DNA from: Pseudomonas sp. R5-89-07
Lineage (GTDB): Bacteria > Pseudomonadota > Gammaproteobacteria > Pseudomonadales > Pseudomonadaceae
NCBI RefSeq assembly: GCF_003851685.1
Contig: NZ_CP027727.1
Location: 4,898,001-4,962,000, forward strand
Reading direction: 5' to 3'
Length of the DNA stretch: 64,000 bases
Position numbers and translations under genes: made by a program
Part shown: positions 55,824 to 64,000 of the stretch, one piece after another
Numbering within the stretch: position 1 is the first letter of the stretch
How the letters are laid out: every line of letters starts with the position of its first letter
Notes under the pieces: model-generated
Told to the model about the DNA's origin: nothing
Databases searched by the model: none
Seen by the model: the letters and a program-made list of their open reading frames with translations, nothing else

Positions 55824-57368
55824 ATGACCGCACAATCGTTGCTCACCACACTGCTGCCCCTGGTCGCTGACTTGTCACGGGAACTGCCCGAAGGCGAGCG
55901 TTATCGACGCCTGCTGCAAGCCATGCGCGCCTTGCTGCCGTGTGATGCCGCCGCGTTGCTGCGCCTGGAGGGCGAGTGGCTGGTGCCGCTGGCCGTGGAC
56001 GGCTTGAGCGCCGACACCCTGGGCCGACGCTTCAAGATCAGCGAACACCCGCGTTTCGAGGTGCTGCTGAGTAGCCCCGGCCCTACCCGCTTCGACAGCG
56101 ACAGCCAATTGCCCGACCCCTATGACGGCCTGGTCGACGGCCTGCACGGGCATCTGGAAGTTCACGACTGCATGGGCTGCCCGCTGTTTATCGATGATCA
56201 GCCATGGGGCCTGCTGACCCTGGATGCTCTGGACACCGAGCGTTTCGAACGGGTCGAACTCGACGCCCTGCAAGCCTTCGCCAGCCTCGCCGCGGCCACG
56301 GTCAACGTCGCCGAGCGCATTGAACGCCTGGCGTTGCGCGCCGAAGACGAGCACCAGCGCGCCGAGATCTATCGCCAGGCCAGCGGCCAGCAACACACAG
56401 AAATGATCGGCCAGAGCAAGACGCACAAACGCCTGATCGAGGAAATCAAACTGGTGGGCGGCAGCGACCTGACCGTGCTGATAACCGGTGAAACCGGGGT
56501 CGGCAAGGAGTTGGTCGCCCAAGCGATTCACGCTGCGTCGCCGCGTGCCGACAAGCCCCTGATCAGCCTCAACTGCGCCGCGCTGCCCGAGACCCTGGTG
56601 GAAAGCGAGCTGTTCGGCCATGTGCGCGGCGCCTTCACCGGTGCGCTGAATGAACGCCGAGGCAAATTCGAACTGGCCAATGGCGGCACGCTGTTCCTCG
56701 ATGAAGTGGGCGAGCTGTCGCTGGCCGTGCAGGCCAAGCTGCTGCGGGTGTTGCAAAGCGGCCAGTTGCAGCGCCTGGGGTCGGACAAGGAGCATCAGGT
56801 GGATGTACGCTTGATCGCTGCCACCAATCGAGACCTGGCCGAAGAGGTGCGCAATGGCCGCTACCGCGCCGACTTCTACCATCGTTTGAGCGTCTACCCG
56901 CTGCAGGTGCCTGCGTTGCGCGAACGCGGGCGCGATGTGTTGCTGCTGGCTGGCTTCTTTCTGGAACAGAACCGCTCACGCATGGGCCTGGGCAGCCTGC
57001 GCCTGACCAGCGATGCCCAGGCGGCGCTGCTGGCCTACGACTGGCCGGGCAATGTGCGTGAGCTGGAACACCTGATCGGACGCAGTGCACTCAAAGCTTT
57101 GGGTCACTGCCGCGAACGGCCGAAAATTCTGAGCCTGAGTGCTGCGGATCTGGATCTGCCTGATGTCAGTGCAACAGCCGTCGAAGCACCGGCCGCCGCC
57201 GTCACCGAAGTCACCGGCGATCTGCGCCAGGCCACCGAGCACTACCAGCGCCAGATCATCAACGCCTGCCTGGAACGCCATCACCACAACTGGGCCGGCG
57301 CCGCCCGCGAACTGGGCCTGGACCGCGCCAACCTCGGCCGCATGGCCAAGCGCCTTGGAATGAAATAA
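55824..57368 (+). CDS. norR: NO-responsive sigma-54-dependent regulator NorR
   Basis: 514 aa. GAF domain (about 15-175) that holds the non-haem iron NO sensor. AAA+ domain (about 195-425) with Walker A GETGVGKE and the sigma-54 contact loop GAFTGA. C-terminal Fis-type helix-turn-helix. AAGGAG lies 5 bases before the ATG. Divergent from hmp, its likely target. In Pseudomonas this arrangement is also called FhpR. Confidence 0.95.
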   Translation: MTAQSLLTTLLPLVADLSRELPEGERYRRLLQAMRALLPCDAAALLRLEGEWLVPLAVDGLSADTLGRRFKISEHPRFEVLLSSPGPTRFDSDSQLPDPYDGLVDGLHGHLEVHDCMGCPLFIDDQPWGLLTLDALDTERFERVELDALQAFASLAAATVNVAERIERLALRAEDEHQRAEIYRQASGQQHTEMIGQSKTHKRLIEEIKLVGGSDLTVLITGETGVGKELVAQAIHAASPRADKPLISLNCAALPETLVESELFGHVRGAFTGALNERRGKFELANGGTLFLDEVGELSLAVQAKLLRVLQSGQLQRLGSDKEHQVDVRLIAATNRDLAEEVRNGRYRADFYHRLSVYPLQVPALRERGRDVLLLAGFFLEQNRSRMGLGSLRLTSDAQAALLAYDWPGNVRELEHLIGRSALKALGHCRERPKILSLSAADLDLPDVSATAVEAPAAAVTEVTGDLRQATEHYQRQIINACLERHHHNWAGAARELGLDRANLGRMAKRLGMK

Positions 57369-57372
57369 CCAA

Positions 57373-57461
57373 TGTGGGAGGGGGCTTGCCCCCGATAGCA
57401 GTGTGTCAGCCAGCACATTGGCAACTGACCCACCGCCATCGGGGGCAAGCCCCCTCCCACA
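57373..57461. repeat. REPIN 5 (inverted REP doublet, 89 bp)
   Basis: Same arms and length as the copy at 2584, starting 4 bases after the norR stop codon and ending just before the end of the convergent EamA gene. Confidence 0.93.
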
Positions 57462-57462
57462 T

Positions 57463-58365
57463 TTAGACTGTCTTGGCCTTGAAGACCGGGCTCACACCCT
57501 TAGGCTTACGGAACACCAGCACATTACCCAGCATCACCAGCACCAACCCCGCCAGCGCCGGTGCCGTCCACTGATAGCCCTCCGCAAATGCCGACACGTT
57601 CAGCGCCACCACCGGAAACAACACCGTGCAATACGCCGCCCGCTCCGGGCCCATGCGCCCCACCAGTGTCAGGTAGGCGGTAAAGCCGATCACCGAGCCC
57701 GGAATCACCAGGTACCACAAGGCCCCCAGGTAACGTGCGCTCCAGTCCATCTCGAACGCAATACCGCGCACGGCGCAATAGGCCGCCAGCATCGCCGCGC
57801 CATAGGCCATGCCCCAGGCGTTGGTAGTCAAGGGCCGCAGCCCGGCTTTCTGCTGCAGGCTGGAAAGCATATTGCCCGCCGAAAAACACATCGTGCCCAA
57901 CAGCGCCAAGCCCAGGCCGAGCAGGGTTTGCGGGCTGGCGGCGTGGCCGGCAAGCTCTGGCCAGAACAGCAAGCCCAGGCCGAGCAAGCCAAGGCCGCCG
58001 CCCATCAACACATTGCGTGCGACGCGCTGGCCGAAAAACACACGGGCGTTCAGTGCGTTCCACAAGGTCGCCGTGGAAAACACCACCGCCACCAGCCCGC
58101 TGGGGATCCACTGGCTGGCGGTGAGAAAACACATGAAGTTGACGCAAAACAGGCACAGGCCCTGCGCCAGGCAAATCAGGTGCCCGCGCCGGTTCATCAC
58201 TTGCAGCCGGCGGCTGAGCAGCAACAGCACGAACAGCACCAGGGCCGCCAGGGCGAAGCGATAAACGATCGACACGGGAATTGCCACCACGCCCAACTGC
58301 CATTTGAGTGCGATCCAGGTGGTGCCCCAGATCAGCACAGTGAGTAAGTACAGGAAAAGGTTCAT
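57463..58365 (-). CDS. EamA/DMT-family transporter
   Basis: 300 aa from the ATG giving MNLFLYLLTVLIWGTTW (GGAG 6 bases upstream). About ten membrane segments in two EamA repeats; the first has LIWGTTWIALK and the second WYLVIPGSVIGFTAYLTLVGRMGPERAAY. Drug/metabolite superfamily exporters move amino acids or related compounds; the substrate is unknown. Divergent from an AraC-type gene 136 bases away, likely its regulator. Confidence 0.88.
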   Translation of the reverse strand: MNLFLYLLTVLIWGTTWIALKWQLGVVAIPVSIVYRFALAALVLFVLLLLSRRLQVMNRRGHLICLAQGLCLFCVNFMCFLTASQWIPSGLVAVVFSTATLWNALNARVFFGQRVARNVLMGGGLGLLGLGLLFWPELAGHAASPQTLLGLGLALLGTMCFSAGNMLSSLQQKAGLRPLTTNAWGMAYGAAMLAAYCAVRGIAFEMDWSARYLGALWYLVIPGSVIGFTAYLTLVGRMGPERAAYCTVLFPVVALNVSAFAEGYQWTAPALAGLVLVMLGNVLVFRKPKGVSPVFKAKTV

Positions 58366-58501
58366 AACAGGCTCCGGTGATAGAGCCACAGTGTCGCCCT
58401 CATGGCGTACGGATCTCTTGCACATTCTTGCGCTTTTGTCGGGGGCGGGGATCACAGCGCCCTGGCGGCGGAGTAGGATGCAAAAGGTCGGAGATCACAC
58501 C

Positions 58502-59377
58502 ATGCCAGCGCTCGAATCCCTACACGTCTTCCAAGCCCTCAACCGCTCGCCCAACGCACGCCTGGAAGCCTGCGCCGAGCTCGGTGACGGTGTGTCCGCG
58601 GCGTTGTGGAGCAACCACCACGACGCCCAGGATTACCAGGCGCCCAGCCATCACACCTTGTCGTGCTACATCGGCGGCGGCACCGGCACCTTTCGCCGTG
58701 ACCAGCCGGGCACCAAGGGTGGGCCCGACAAACTGTGCATCCTGCCGGCCGAGCATCAGTCGGCCTGGGTGATCAATGGCGAAATTCGCCTGGCCCATGT
58801 CTACTTCAGCCCCGAACAATTCGCCCTCGGCTGCGTCACCCTGCTCGACCGCGAACCTCGCGAGCTGCAACTGCGCGAAAGCACCTTCCTCGAAGACGCC
58901 AGCCAGGCCGCACGCTTTCACCAATTGATCGCCCTCAACTGGCACGAACCCGGCGAACGCCTGCTGACCAGCAGCCTGGCCCACGAAATGCTCAGCCACA
59001 CCCTGCTCAGCCAGGTCGGCGCCCGCGAGGGGCTGCGCGTCAAAGGTGGGCTGGCCGCGCACCAGCGGCGGCGGTTGGTGGAGTACATCGATCATCATCT
59101 GCAAGACGCCATCAGCCTCGGCCAACTCGCCGATCTGTGCGCCCTGTCGGAGTACCATTTTGCGCGCATGTTCCGGCAGAGTTTCGGCCTGCCGCCGCAC
59201 CAGTACCTGCTGGCGCGCCGGCTGGCCCGTGCGCAGAGCCTGTTGCGCAGCAGCGCCCTGGCCGTAGGCGAGATTGCCTGGAGGTGCGGTTTTTCCAGCG
59301 CCAGTCATTTCAACCAGCGCTTTCGCCAGGCCGTGGGGGCGGCGCCGGGGGACTATCGTCAGGCGTTTCGCCGCTAG
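58502..59377 (+). CDS. AraC-family regulator
   Basis: 291 aa from the ATG giving MPALESLHVFQALNRS. N-terminal sensor region (about 1-175). C-terminal double helix-turn-helix (about 190-290) with LGQLADLCALSEYHFARMFRQSFGLPPHQYLLARRL and GEIAWRCGFSSASHFNQRFRQAVGAAPGDYR. Divergent from the EamA transporter, its probable target, and overlapping by 4 bases at its 3' end with the large LuxR gene on the other strand. Confidence 0.9.
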   Translation: MPALESLHVFQALNRSPNARLEACAELGDGVSAALWSNHHDAQDYQAPSHHTLSCYIGGGTGTFRRDQPGTKGGPDKLCILPAEHQSAWVINGEIRLAHVYFSPEQFALGCVTLLDREPRELQLRESTFLEDASQAARFHQLIALNWHEPGERLLTSSLAHEMLSHTLLSQVGAREGLRVKGGLAAHQRRRLVEYIDHHLQDAISLGQLADLCALSEYHFARMFRQSFGLPPHQYLLARRLARAQSLLRSSALAVGEIAWRCGFSSASHFNQRFRQAVGAAPGDYRQAFRR

Positions 59378-61875
59378 CCCATCAGGCCCAGGGTCTTGGC
59401 CTTGGCCACGGCCTGGGTGCGCCGTTCCACCCCCAGTTTGCTGTGGATACGCCGCGCGTGAGTCTTGACGGTGTGCAGGGAGATATACAGACGGTCGGCT
59501 ATTTCCAGGTTGGAATTGCCCAGGGCGATCAACTGCAGCACTTCCAGTTCGCGCTGGCTCAGCGGGTTTTCCGTGACACCGACTGGCGAGGCTTGCGGCT
59601 CCAGCCCCAACTCACTGAGCAGTCCCGGTGCACGTAAACGCAACTCGCGAACCGCCTGCTGCACCTGGCAACGCGCGGCCAATTCCAGTCCGGCTTGCAG
59701 CGCCAGTCGCGCCTGGACCGGCTCTCCCAGCCGCCAGCTCACCTCCCCCTGCACCAGTTGCAGTTCGGTTTCCAGGCACAGCATGCCACGTTGCCGGGTG
59801 CTGTCGAGCAAGGCGCTGAGCCGCTCGAGCGGGTGTTCGGCGCAGCCCAGGCTGACCTCGGCCAGCACCAGCAGGTACTCAAGACGCGGGATCAATTCCA
59901 GTGTGGCCGGCGGCGCCTGCTTGGCATATGGCCCTTGAAAGTGACGCAGCACCCGACGAACCGCTTCCACGGTCAATTCCGCGCGCCCTTGCTGCAACCA
60001 GAAATGCCCGCTAACCAGCAAAAGAACCGCGCGGTACACCAGGACCGGGACGTGGCGCTGCTGCATCAGCCGCTCGGCATCGCGCAGTTGGATAAACGCC
60101 TGGGCGTAATCACCGCGATTGGCCGCCAGCAACGCCAGCCCGAGAAACCCGTAAAGCACACGCTTGTCCTGGCTGTGCAGGCAAAGGTTCAAACCGGCCT
60201 CGAAACACTCGCTCGCCAGGGCGTCCTGCCCTTGACGCAACGCGAGATGCCCGCGCCGCAGGGCAATCCGCCCCATCAGTGGCCCAGCCTGCAAGCGCTG
60301 CCCGACCAGCATCGCCTGCACGCCTTCCAACAGGCTTTGCGCCCGGTAAGGCGCACCACGCTGTTCCAGCAGTTGGGCGTGATCCAGCTCAAGCAAGGCT
60401 TCCAGCACCAGCGAACCGTGGGCGCGGGCCAGGCAAAGCGCTTCACGGTTCAGGGCTTGGGCGATGTCCAGTTCACCGCGCAGCATGGCTTGCTGGGTCA
60501 GGCCCGACAAGCACATCAGGCGCGATGTCCAGGCACTCTCGGGCAAGGCTTGCAGCGCTTCGAGGAAATGCTCGCGCGAAGGCTCGGCATCACCGCTCAA
60601 GTGCAACAACCAGCCGACTTGCGCCTGCCAGCGCGCCACCAGGTGGCGCTGCGCAGTCGCGGTCGGGCGCGGTGCAAAGCGCGCCAACTGGTCGATGCAC
60701 AACGCCGCCTGCTCGAACCGTCCGGCAAACAGCAGTGCGGCCGTGACCAGGCCTACCAATTGCGCCGAGCCGAGCATCAGTTCATCACCATGCTGTTCAT
60801 GCAGGCGCAACAGCAACTGGGCATTTTGCCCGCGAAACAAGTCTTCGAAACTGAAGTGCTGCAACAGACTCACCGCCCCTTCATATTCCTGCGCCAGCAG
60901 CGCTTGCTCGAAGGCGGCCTGCCAGTCCTGCTCAGTGCTGAACCACTGGCAAGCGCGCCGGTGCCAGGCGCGCTTGGCGGCCCAGGGCTCGTCGCGCAGC
61001 ACGCGCGCCAGCGGGGGAAAGATCTGCAGCCATTCAGTGGTGCCCTCCCAGGGCTGGATAAACGCACCCAGGGTTTGCAACTCCCGCAAATACTGCGCGC
61101 CGTCACCCGAGCCAAACAGGTGTTCACACAGGCTCGTATTGAAACGCGGCAGATTGGCCAGCACCCGCCAGGCTTCGGCCAATTCCGCCGGCAAGCTGCT
61201 GAACACTTCGTGTTGCAGATAATCGAGCACGGTTTTATCGGGATGGCCGTCGCTGAGCAGCGCGATGCGCACGCCGGCACACCAGCCTGCGCTCAATTGC
61301 ATGATGCTATCGACGCTCTGCCCTGGGCTGAGCAAGGCTTGGGTTTCCGTAGCACTGAAAGCCAGTTCAGCACTGCCGCACTCCAGCAGTTCGTCATCGA
61401 GCAGCAGTCGCGGCCAATTGCACGCCGGCCGCCGTCGCGCCCCCAGCCACCAGGTCAGCGCCGGGCTGCTGGCGGTGAGCAACCGATCCAGCAAGGCGTC
61501 CAGCTCAGGGGCGGGTAGACGGCAAAAATCATCCAGGAACAACCAGGCCGTGGGCTGCCATCGCTCCAGATCCAGCAATAACGTCGCTTCATCGGTATAC
61601 GGCAGCCCCAGGCTGTGGGCCAGGCGCCGGGAGAAATCGCCAGGGCATGCAACCACACCATTGAGCGCCAGCCAATGAACCTGACACCCAGGCGGCGCCT
61701 GCAATGCACACTCGGCGAGCAGCGCGCTCTTGCCACTGCCGCCCGGTGCGCACAGCAACTTCACCCGCGTCGGCGCCGCGAGCAAAGGCGCAGCCAGACG
61801 CGGGCGCAGAACGTGGTGAGCGGACAGCCGAGGCATGAATCCAGGACGGTCCAGGCAGCGTGTCATGGCGGTCAT
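59374..61875 (-). CDS. MalT-like large LuxR-family ATP-binding regulator
   Basis: 833 aa. Walker A APGGSGKSALLAE at about 43-55 in an STAND-type NTPase domain, a long alpha-helical TPR-like middle part, and a LuxR helix-turn-helix at the C-terminus (LSQRELEVLQLIALGNSNLEIADRLYISLHTVKTHARRIHSKLGV). The MalT/LAL type is activated by a small inducer plus ATP. The partial DUF1329 gene at the right edge may belong to its regulon; many Pseudomonas have this regulator beside DUF1302/DUF1329/RND genes. Confidence 0.9.
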   Translation of the reverse strand: MTAMTRCLDRPGFMPRLSAHHVLRPRLAAPLLAAPTRVKLLCAPGGSGKSALLAECALQAPPGCQVHWLALNGVVACPGDFSRRLAHSLGLPYTDEATLLLDLERWQPTAWLFLDDFCRLPAPELDALLDRLLTASSPALTWWLGARRRPACNWPRLLLDDELLECGSAELAFSATETQALLSPGQSVDSIMQLSAGWCAGVRIALLSDGHPDKTVLDYLQHEVFSSLPAELAEAWRVLANLPRFNTSLCEHLFGSGDGAQYLRELQTLGAFIQPWEGTTEWLQIFPPLARVLRDEPWAAKRAWHRRACQWFSTEQDWQAAFEQALLAQEYEGAVSLLQHFSFEDLFRGQNAQLLLRLHEQHGDELMLGSAQLVGLVTAALLFAGRFEQAALCIDQLARFAPRPTATAQRHLVARWQAQVGWLLHLSGDAEPSREHFLEALQALPESAWTSRLMCLSGLTQQAMLRGELDIAQALNREALCLARAHGSLVLEALLELDHAQLLEQRGAPYRAQSLLEGVQAMLVGQRLQAGPLMGRIALRRGHLALRQGQDALASECFEAGLNLCLHSQDKRVLYGFLGLALLAANRGDYAQAFIQLRDAERLMQQRHVPVLVYRAVLLLVSGHFWLQQGRAELTVEAVRRVLRHFQGPYAKQAPPATLELIPRLEYLLVLAEVSLGCAEHPLERLSALLDSTRQRGMLCLETELQLVQGEVSWRLGEPVQARLALQAGLELAARCQVQQAVRELRLRAPGLLSELGLEPQASPVGVTENPLSQRELEVLQLIALGNSNLEIADRLYISLHTVKTHARRIHSKLGVERRTQAVAKAKTLGLMG

Positions 61876-61978
61876 TGCTGCATCCTGCTTTTTTATTGTG
61901 ATGCAACCCTAGTCCTGTGGTGGGCGGTTGTTGAAGAAGTATTCAGCGGGGTGATTGAAAGACATGCGCAAAACCCAA

Positions 61979-61998
61979 TGTGGGAGGGGGCTTGCCCC
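61979..61998. repeat. Left fragment of a REPIN interrupted by the IS element
   Basis: TGTGGGAGGGGGCTTGCCCC, the first 20 bases of the standard REPIN arm, stops where the IS begins. The matching remainder resumes at 63276. Confidence 0.88.
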
Positions 61999-63275
61999 GG
62001 TACAAACCGGGGACATCGTTTACATTTCTAACCGGGGACATGGTTTACAGGTTAATACGCATGATCAGGAGGTAACTGATCATGCCCTGGAACCAAGAGT
62101 CTCCGATGAATCAACGAATCAGACTGGTTGCCGACTGGCTTTCTGGCAACTACACCAAAAGCCAGTTGGCACGTCGCTTTGACGTTAGTCGGCCTACGGT
62201 CGACAAATGGATTGCCCGGCACAACGGCGATTTAAAGTCCTTATCCGAGCTGTCCCGACGACCTCACAACAGCCCAAATAAAACCGACGACGAGATCTTG
62301 GCTCGTGTGGTGGCGATGAAGGAGGCCCACGATAAATGGGGGCCTAAGAAGCTTCTCGAACTATTACGGCTTGAAGATCCTTCCGTCGCCTGGCCTTCTC
62401 CAAGTACAGCGGGCCAGTGGCTTGATCGACTTGGGCTCGTCAACAAACGACGTTTCAAGCGCCGGCACAGTATTTCCCAGGCAGAAATGCGAGAGGCCAA
62501 CGAACCTAACAAGACTTGGTGCGCTGATTACAAAGGGCAATTCAAGATGCTTGACGCGCAGATGTGCTTCCCTTTAACCGTTACAGACCACGCGTCCCGG
62601 ATGATTCTGGCGTGCAGGGCCCATCCCCAGATCAAGACCCAGCCAGTAAAACAAGCATTTGAAAGGCTTTTTCAGGAGTACGGCATGCCGGAAGTTATCC
62701 GTTCGGACAACGGGGTTCCGTTCGCCTCTCCGGGTCTGGCAAGAATGTCCACATTGGCAGTTTGGTGGATTCGTCTGGGCATCTATCCGGAGCGCACCAT
62801 GCCAGGAAGACCCGCCCAGAATGGTCGCCATGAGCGAATGCACCGTAGTTTGAAACTTGAGCTGCCCATAGGGAAAAACTTAGTCGAGCAGCAGCTTTTG
62901 CTGGAGCATTTCAGGCATGAGTTCAATTACGTACGCCCTCATGAAGCCCTCGGCATGAAACGTCCGGGAGACCTATATGTGCCGTCTACCCGACTTTACC
63001 CAGGTTGTTTGCCCGATGTGGAGTATCCCGCAGAAATGAGGGTTCGCAGCGTCAGACAGGACGGATCGATCAAATGGAACGGCAAGTTGTTATTTGTCAG
63101 CGAGGCACTATCTGGGGAAAGGATAGGACTCAAAGAAGTTGAAGATGATGTTTGGGATTTGTACCTGTGTGATTATCCCCTGGGGAGGCTTGGGCGAGGT
63201 ATGACCCGCGTCCAGGCCTCAAATGTGTAAACGATGTCCCCGGTTTCAGATGTAAACGATGTCTACGGTTCTACA
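61999..63275. mobile_element. IS481-family insertion sequence inside a REPIN
   Basis: About 1.28 kb with one transposase gene. Each end carries two copies of CCGGGGACATCGTTTACA-like sequence: left 62007-62024 and 62032-62049; right, inverted, 63226-63243 and 63251-63268. The transposase stop codon lies inside the right repeat. It splits a REPIN in its first arm; the shared C run at both junctions suggests a 3-4 base target duplication, but the exact ends are ambiguous because of the run. Confidence 0.88.
62082..63230 (+). CDS. IS481-family transposase (DDE)
   Basis: 382 aa; AGGAGG lies 10 bases before the ATG. N-terminal helix-turn-helix (KSQLARRFDVSRPTVDKWIARHNG). The DDE core follows: WCADYKGQFK (first Asp), VIRSDNGVPF (second Asp), and GRHERMHRSLK (Glu). 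Downstream FNYVRPHEALGMKRPGDLY is typical of the IS481 family. All three catalytic residues are present and the frame is intact, so the element may still be active. Confidence 0.94.
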   Translation: MPWNQESPMNQRIRLVADWLSGNYTKSQLARRFDVSRPTVDKWIARHNGDLKSLSELSRRPHNSPNKTDDEILARVVAMKEAHDKWGPKKLLELLRLEDPSVAWPSPSTAGQWLDRLGLVNKRRFKRRHSISQAEMREANEPNKTWCADYKGQFKMLDAQMCFPLTVTDHASRMILACRAHPQIKTQPVKQAFERLFQEYGMPEVIRSDNGVPFASPGLARMSTLAVWWIRLGIYPERTMPGRPAQNGRHERMHRSLKLELPIGKNLVEQQLLLEHFRHEFNYVRPHEALGMKRPGDLYVPSTRLYPGCLPDVEYPAEMRVRSVRQDGSIKWNGKLLFVSEALSGERIGLKEVEDDVWDLYLCDYPLGRLGRGMTRVQASNV

Positions 63276-63348
63276 CCCCGATGGCGGTGCATCAGTCGAC
63301 CCATCCATTGACTGACACTCCCTCATCGGGGGCAAGCCCCCTCCCACA
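63276..63348. repeat. Right part of the interrupted REPIN
   Basis: It resumes CCCCGATGGCGGTG..., the spacer, and the complete inverted second arm ending CCCCCTCCCACA. Joining it to 61979-61998 restores a REPIN of about 89-90 bp. Confidence 0.88.
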
Positions 63349-63373
63349 GTGTGATCACATTTCACGTCCAGAA

Positions 63374-64000
63374 TCAGCGTACGCCTTCGGACCTAAGCGC
63401 CGCCGGGGTGTAGTCCGCGGCCTTGGCCGCGAAGCCGAAGACGAAGCTGCTCTTCTCCTCGTTCTTCATCCCCAGCGCGAGGTAGCGCCCGGCGATCAGG
63501 TCGTACAGGGTTTCCACGGTGTAGGCCGGCACCTGGTGGTCGTAATAGAACTGGGCATGGCCTTCGGCGACGCGCCACAGTTGGCCGCGACCGTCGTAGT
63601 GGTCCACCAGGGCCACCTGCCAGCTGTCTTCGTCGATGTACATGTGGCGCTTGGCGTAGATATGGCGCTCGCTCGGCTTGACGGTGCCGACCACTTCCCA
63701 GACGCGATGCAGCTCGTAGCGGGTCAGGTCCTGGTTGATATGCCCGGCCTTGATGATGTCGTCGTACTTGAGGCTCGGCGAATCGAGCTTGTAGCTGTTG
63801 TAGGGGATGTACAGTTCCTTCTTGCCCACCAGTTTCCAGTCATAGCGGTCGGGCGCGCCGGAGAACATGTCAAAGTTGTCGGTGGTGCGCAGGCCGTCCG
63901 AGGCGGTGCCAGGCCCGTCATAGGAAACCTGCGGCGCCCGCCGCACGCGGCGCTGGCCGGCGTTGTAGATCCAGGCCAGGCGTGGCTCCTTCACCTGGTC
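63374..64000 (-). CDS. DUF1329-family protein (C-terminal part, runs off window)
   Basis: At least 206 codons are visible; the gene starts beyond base 64000. The stretch ending ...KNEEKSSFVFGFAAKAADYTPAALRSEGVR, with YDWKLVGKKELYIPYNSYKL and DLTRYELHRVWEVVGTV, matches the C-terminal half of DUF1329 proteins. These are exported, often lipoprotein-like, and co-occur with DUF1302 and RND-type genes, possibly in lipid or sterol-like transport. Function unproven. The upstream part is outside the window. Confidence 0.85.
   Translation of the reverse strand, partial: DQVKEPRLAWIYNAGQRRVRRAPQVSYDGPGTASDGLRTTDNFDMFSGAPDRYDWKLVGKKELYIPYNSYKLDSPSLKYDDIIKAGHINQDLTRYELHRVWEVVGTVKPSERHIYAKRHMYIDEDSWQVALVDHYDGRGQLWRVAEGHAQFYYDHQVPAYTVETLYDLIAGRYLALGMKNEEKSSFVFGFAAKAADYTPAALRSEGVR

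Overview
The window looks like a chromosomal segment of a Pseudomonas of the fluorescens group. Protein sequences and gene order (trmJ-cysE-iscRSUA, queA-tgt-yajC-secDF, cyoABCDE, bphO-bphP, norR/hmp) fit that genus. Five copies of one 89-bp inverted REP doublet (REPIN) are scattered through it, all carrying the same G/C-rich arms. No phage and no CRISPR array are visible. One complete insertion sequence is present.

Region 1 (1-11.7 kb) is core genome: Fe-S assembly (iscA partial, iscU, iscS, iscR with two candidate IscR sites), cysE, trmJ, suhB, a glycine-zipper envelope protein, secF-secD-yajC, tgt, queA and a tRNA-Leu with a well-formed promoter and terminator.

Region 2 (11.8-26 kb) is accessory. 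An A+T-rich two-gene ATPase/HNH cassette (12.7-15.1 kb) resembles Septu-type defence and is bracketed by related palindromes. A YdeP-like molybdopterin oxidoreductase follows. Next comes a zone with four LysE-type exporters (one frameshifted), a 2-oxoglutarate/Fe(II) oxygenase and an HTH regulator fused to an NBR1-like Ig domain. It ends with a short colicin-E3-type bacteriocin, its immunity protein and a conserved third gene.

Region 3 (25.6-37.5 kb) holds a cytochrome c, a solitary receiver protein, heme oxygenase plus bacteriophytochrome, a two-component system, a PhoD-like phosphatase, a diguanylate cyclase, a class III aminotransferase and an orphan protein.

Region 4 (37.5-44.2 kb) is the strongest candidate for an undescribed system. 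Five tightly packed minus-strand genes encode a membrane desaturase, a divergent proline-dehydrogenase-like flavoenzyme, an ATP-grasp ligase, an MFS exporter and a class V PLP enzyme. A LuxR regulator lies just upstream, separated by a long near-perfect palindrome. The set looks like a small biosynthetic cluster for a modified amino acid or dipeptide.

Region 5 (44.3-64 kb) contains a Tat-exported aminotransferase, an XRE regulator overlapping a queuosine-precursor-type transporter next to queC, the cyo bo3 oxidase operon, dsbB, the hmp/norR nitric-oxide pair, an EamA transporter with an AraC regulator, a MalT-like LuxR regulator, an IS481-family element inserted into a REPIN, and a partial DUF1329 gene. 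All assignments are from reading the sequence; no database search was run.
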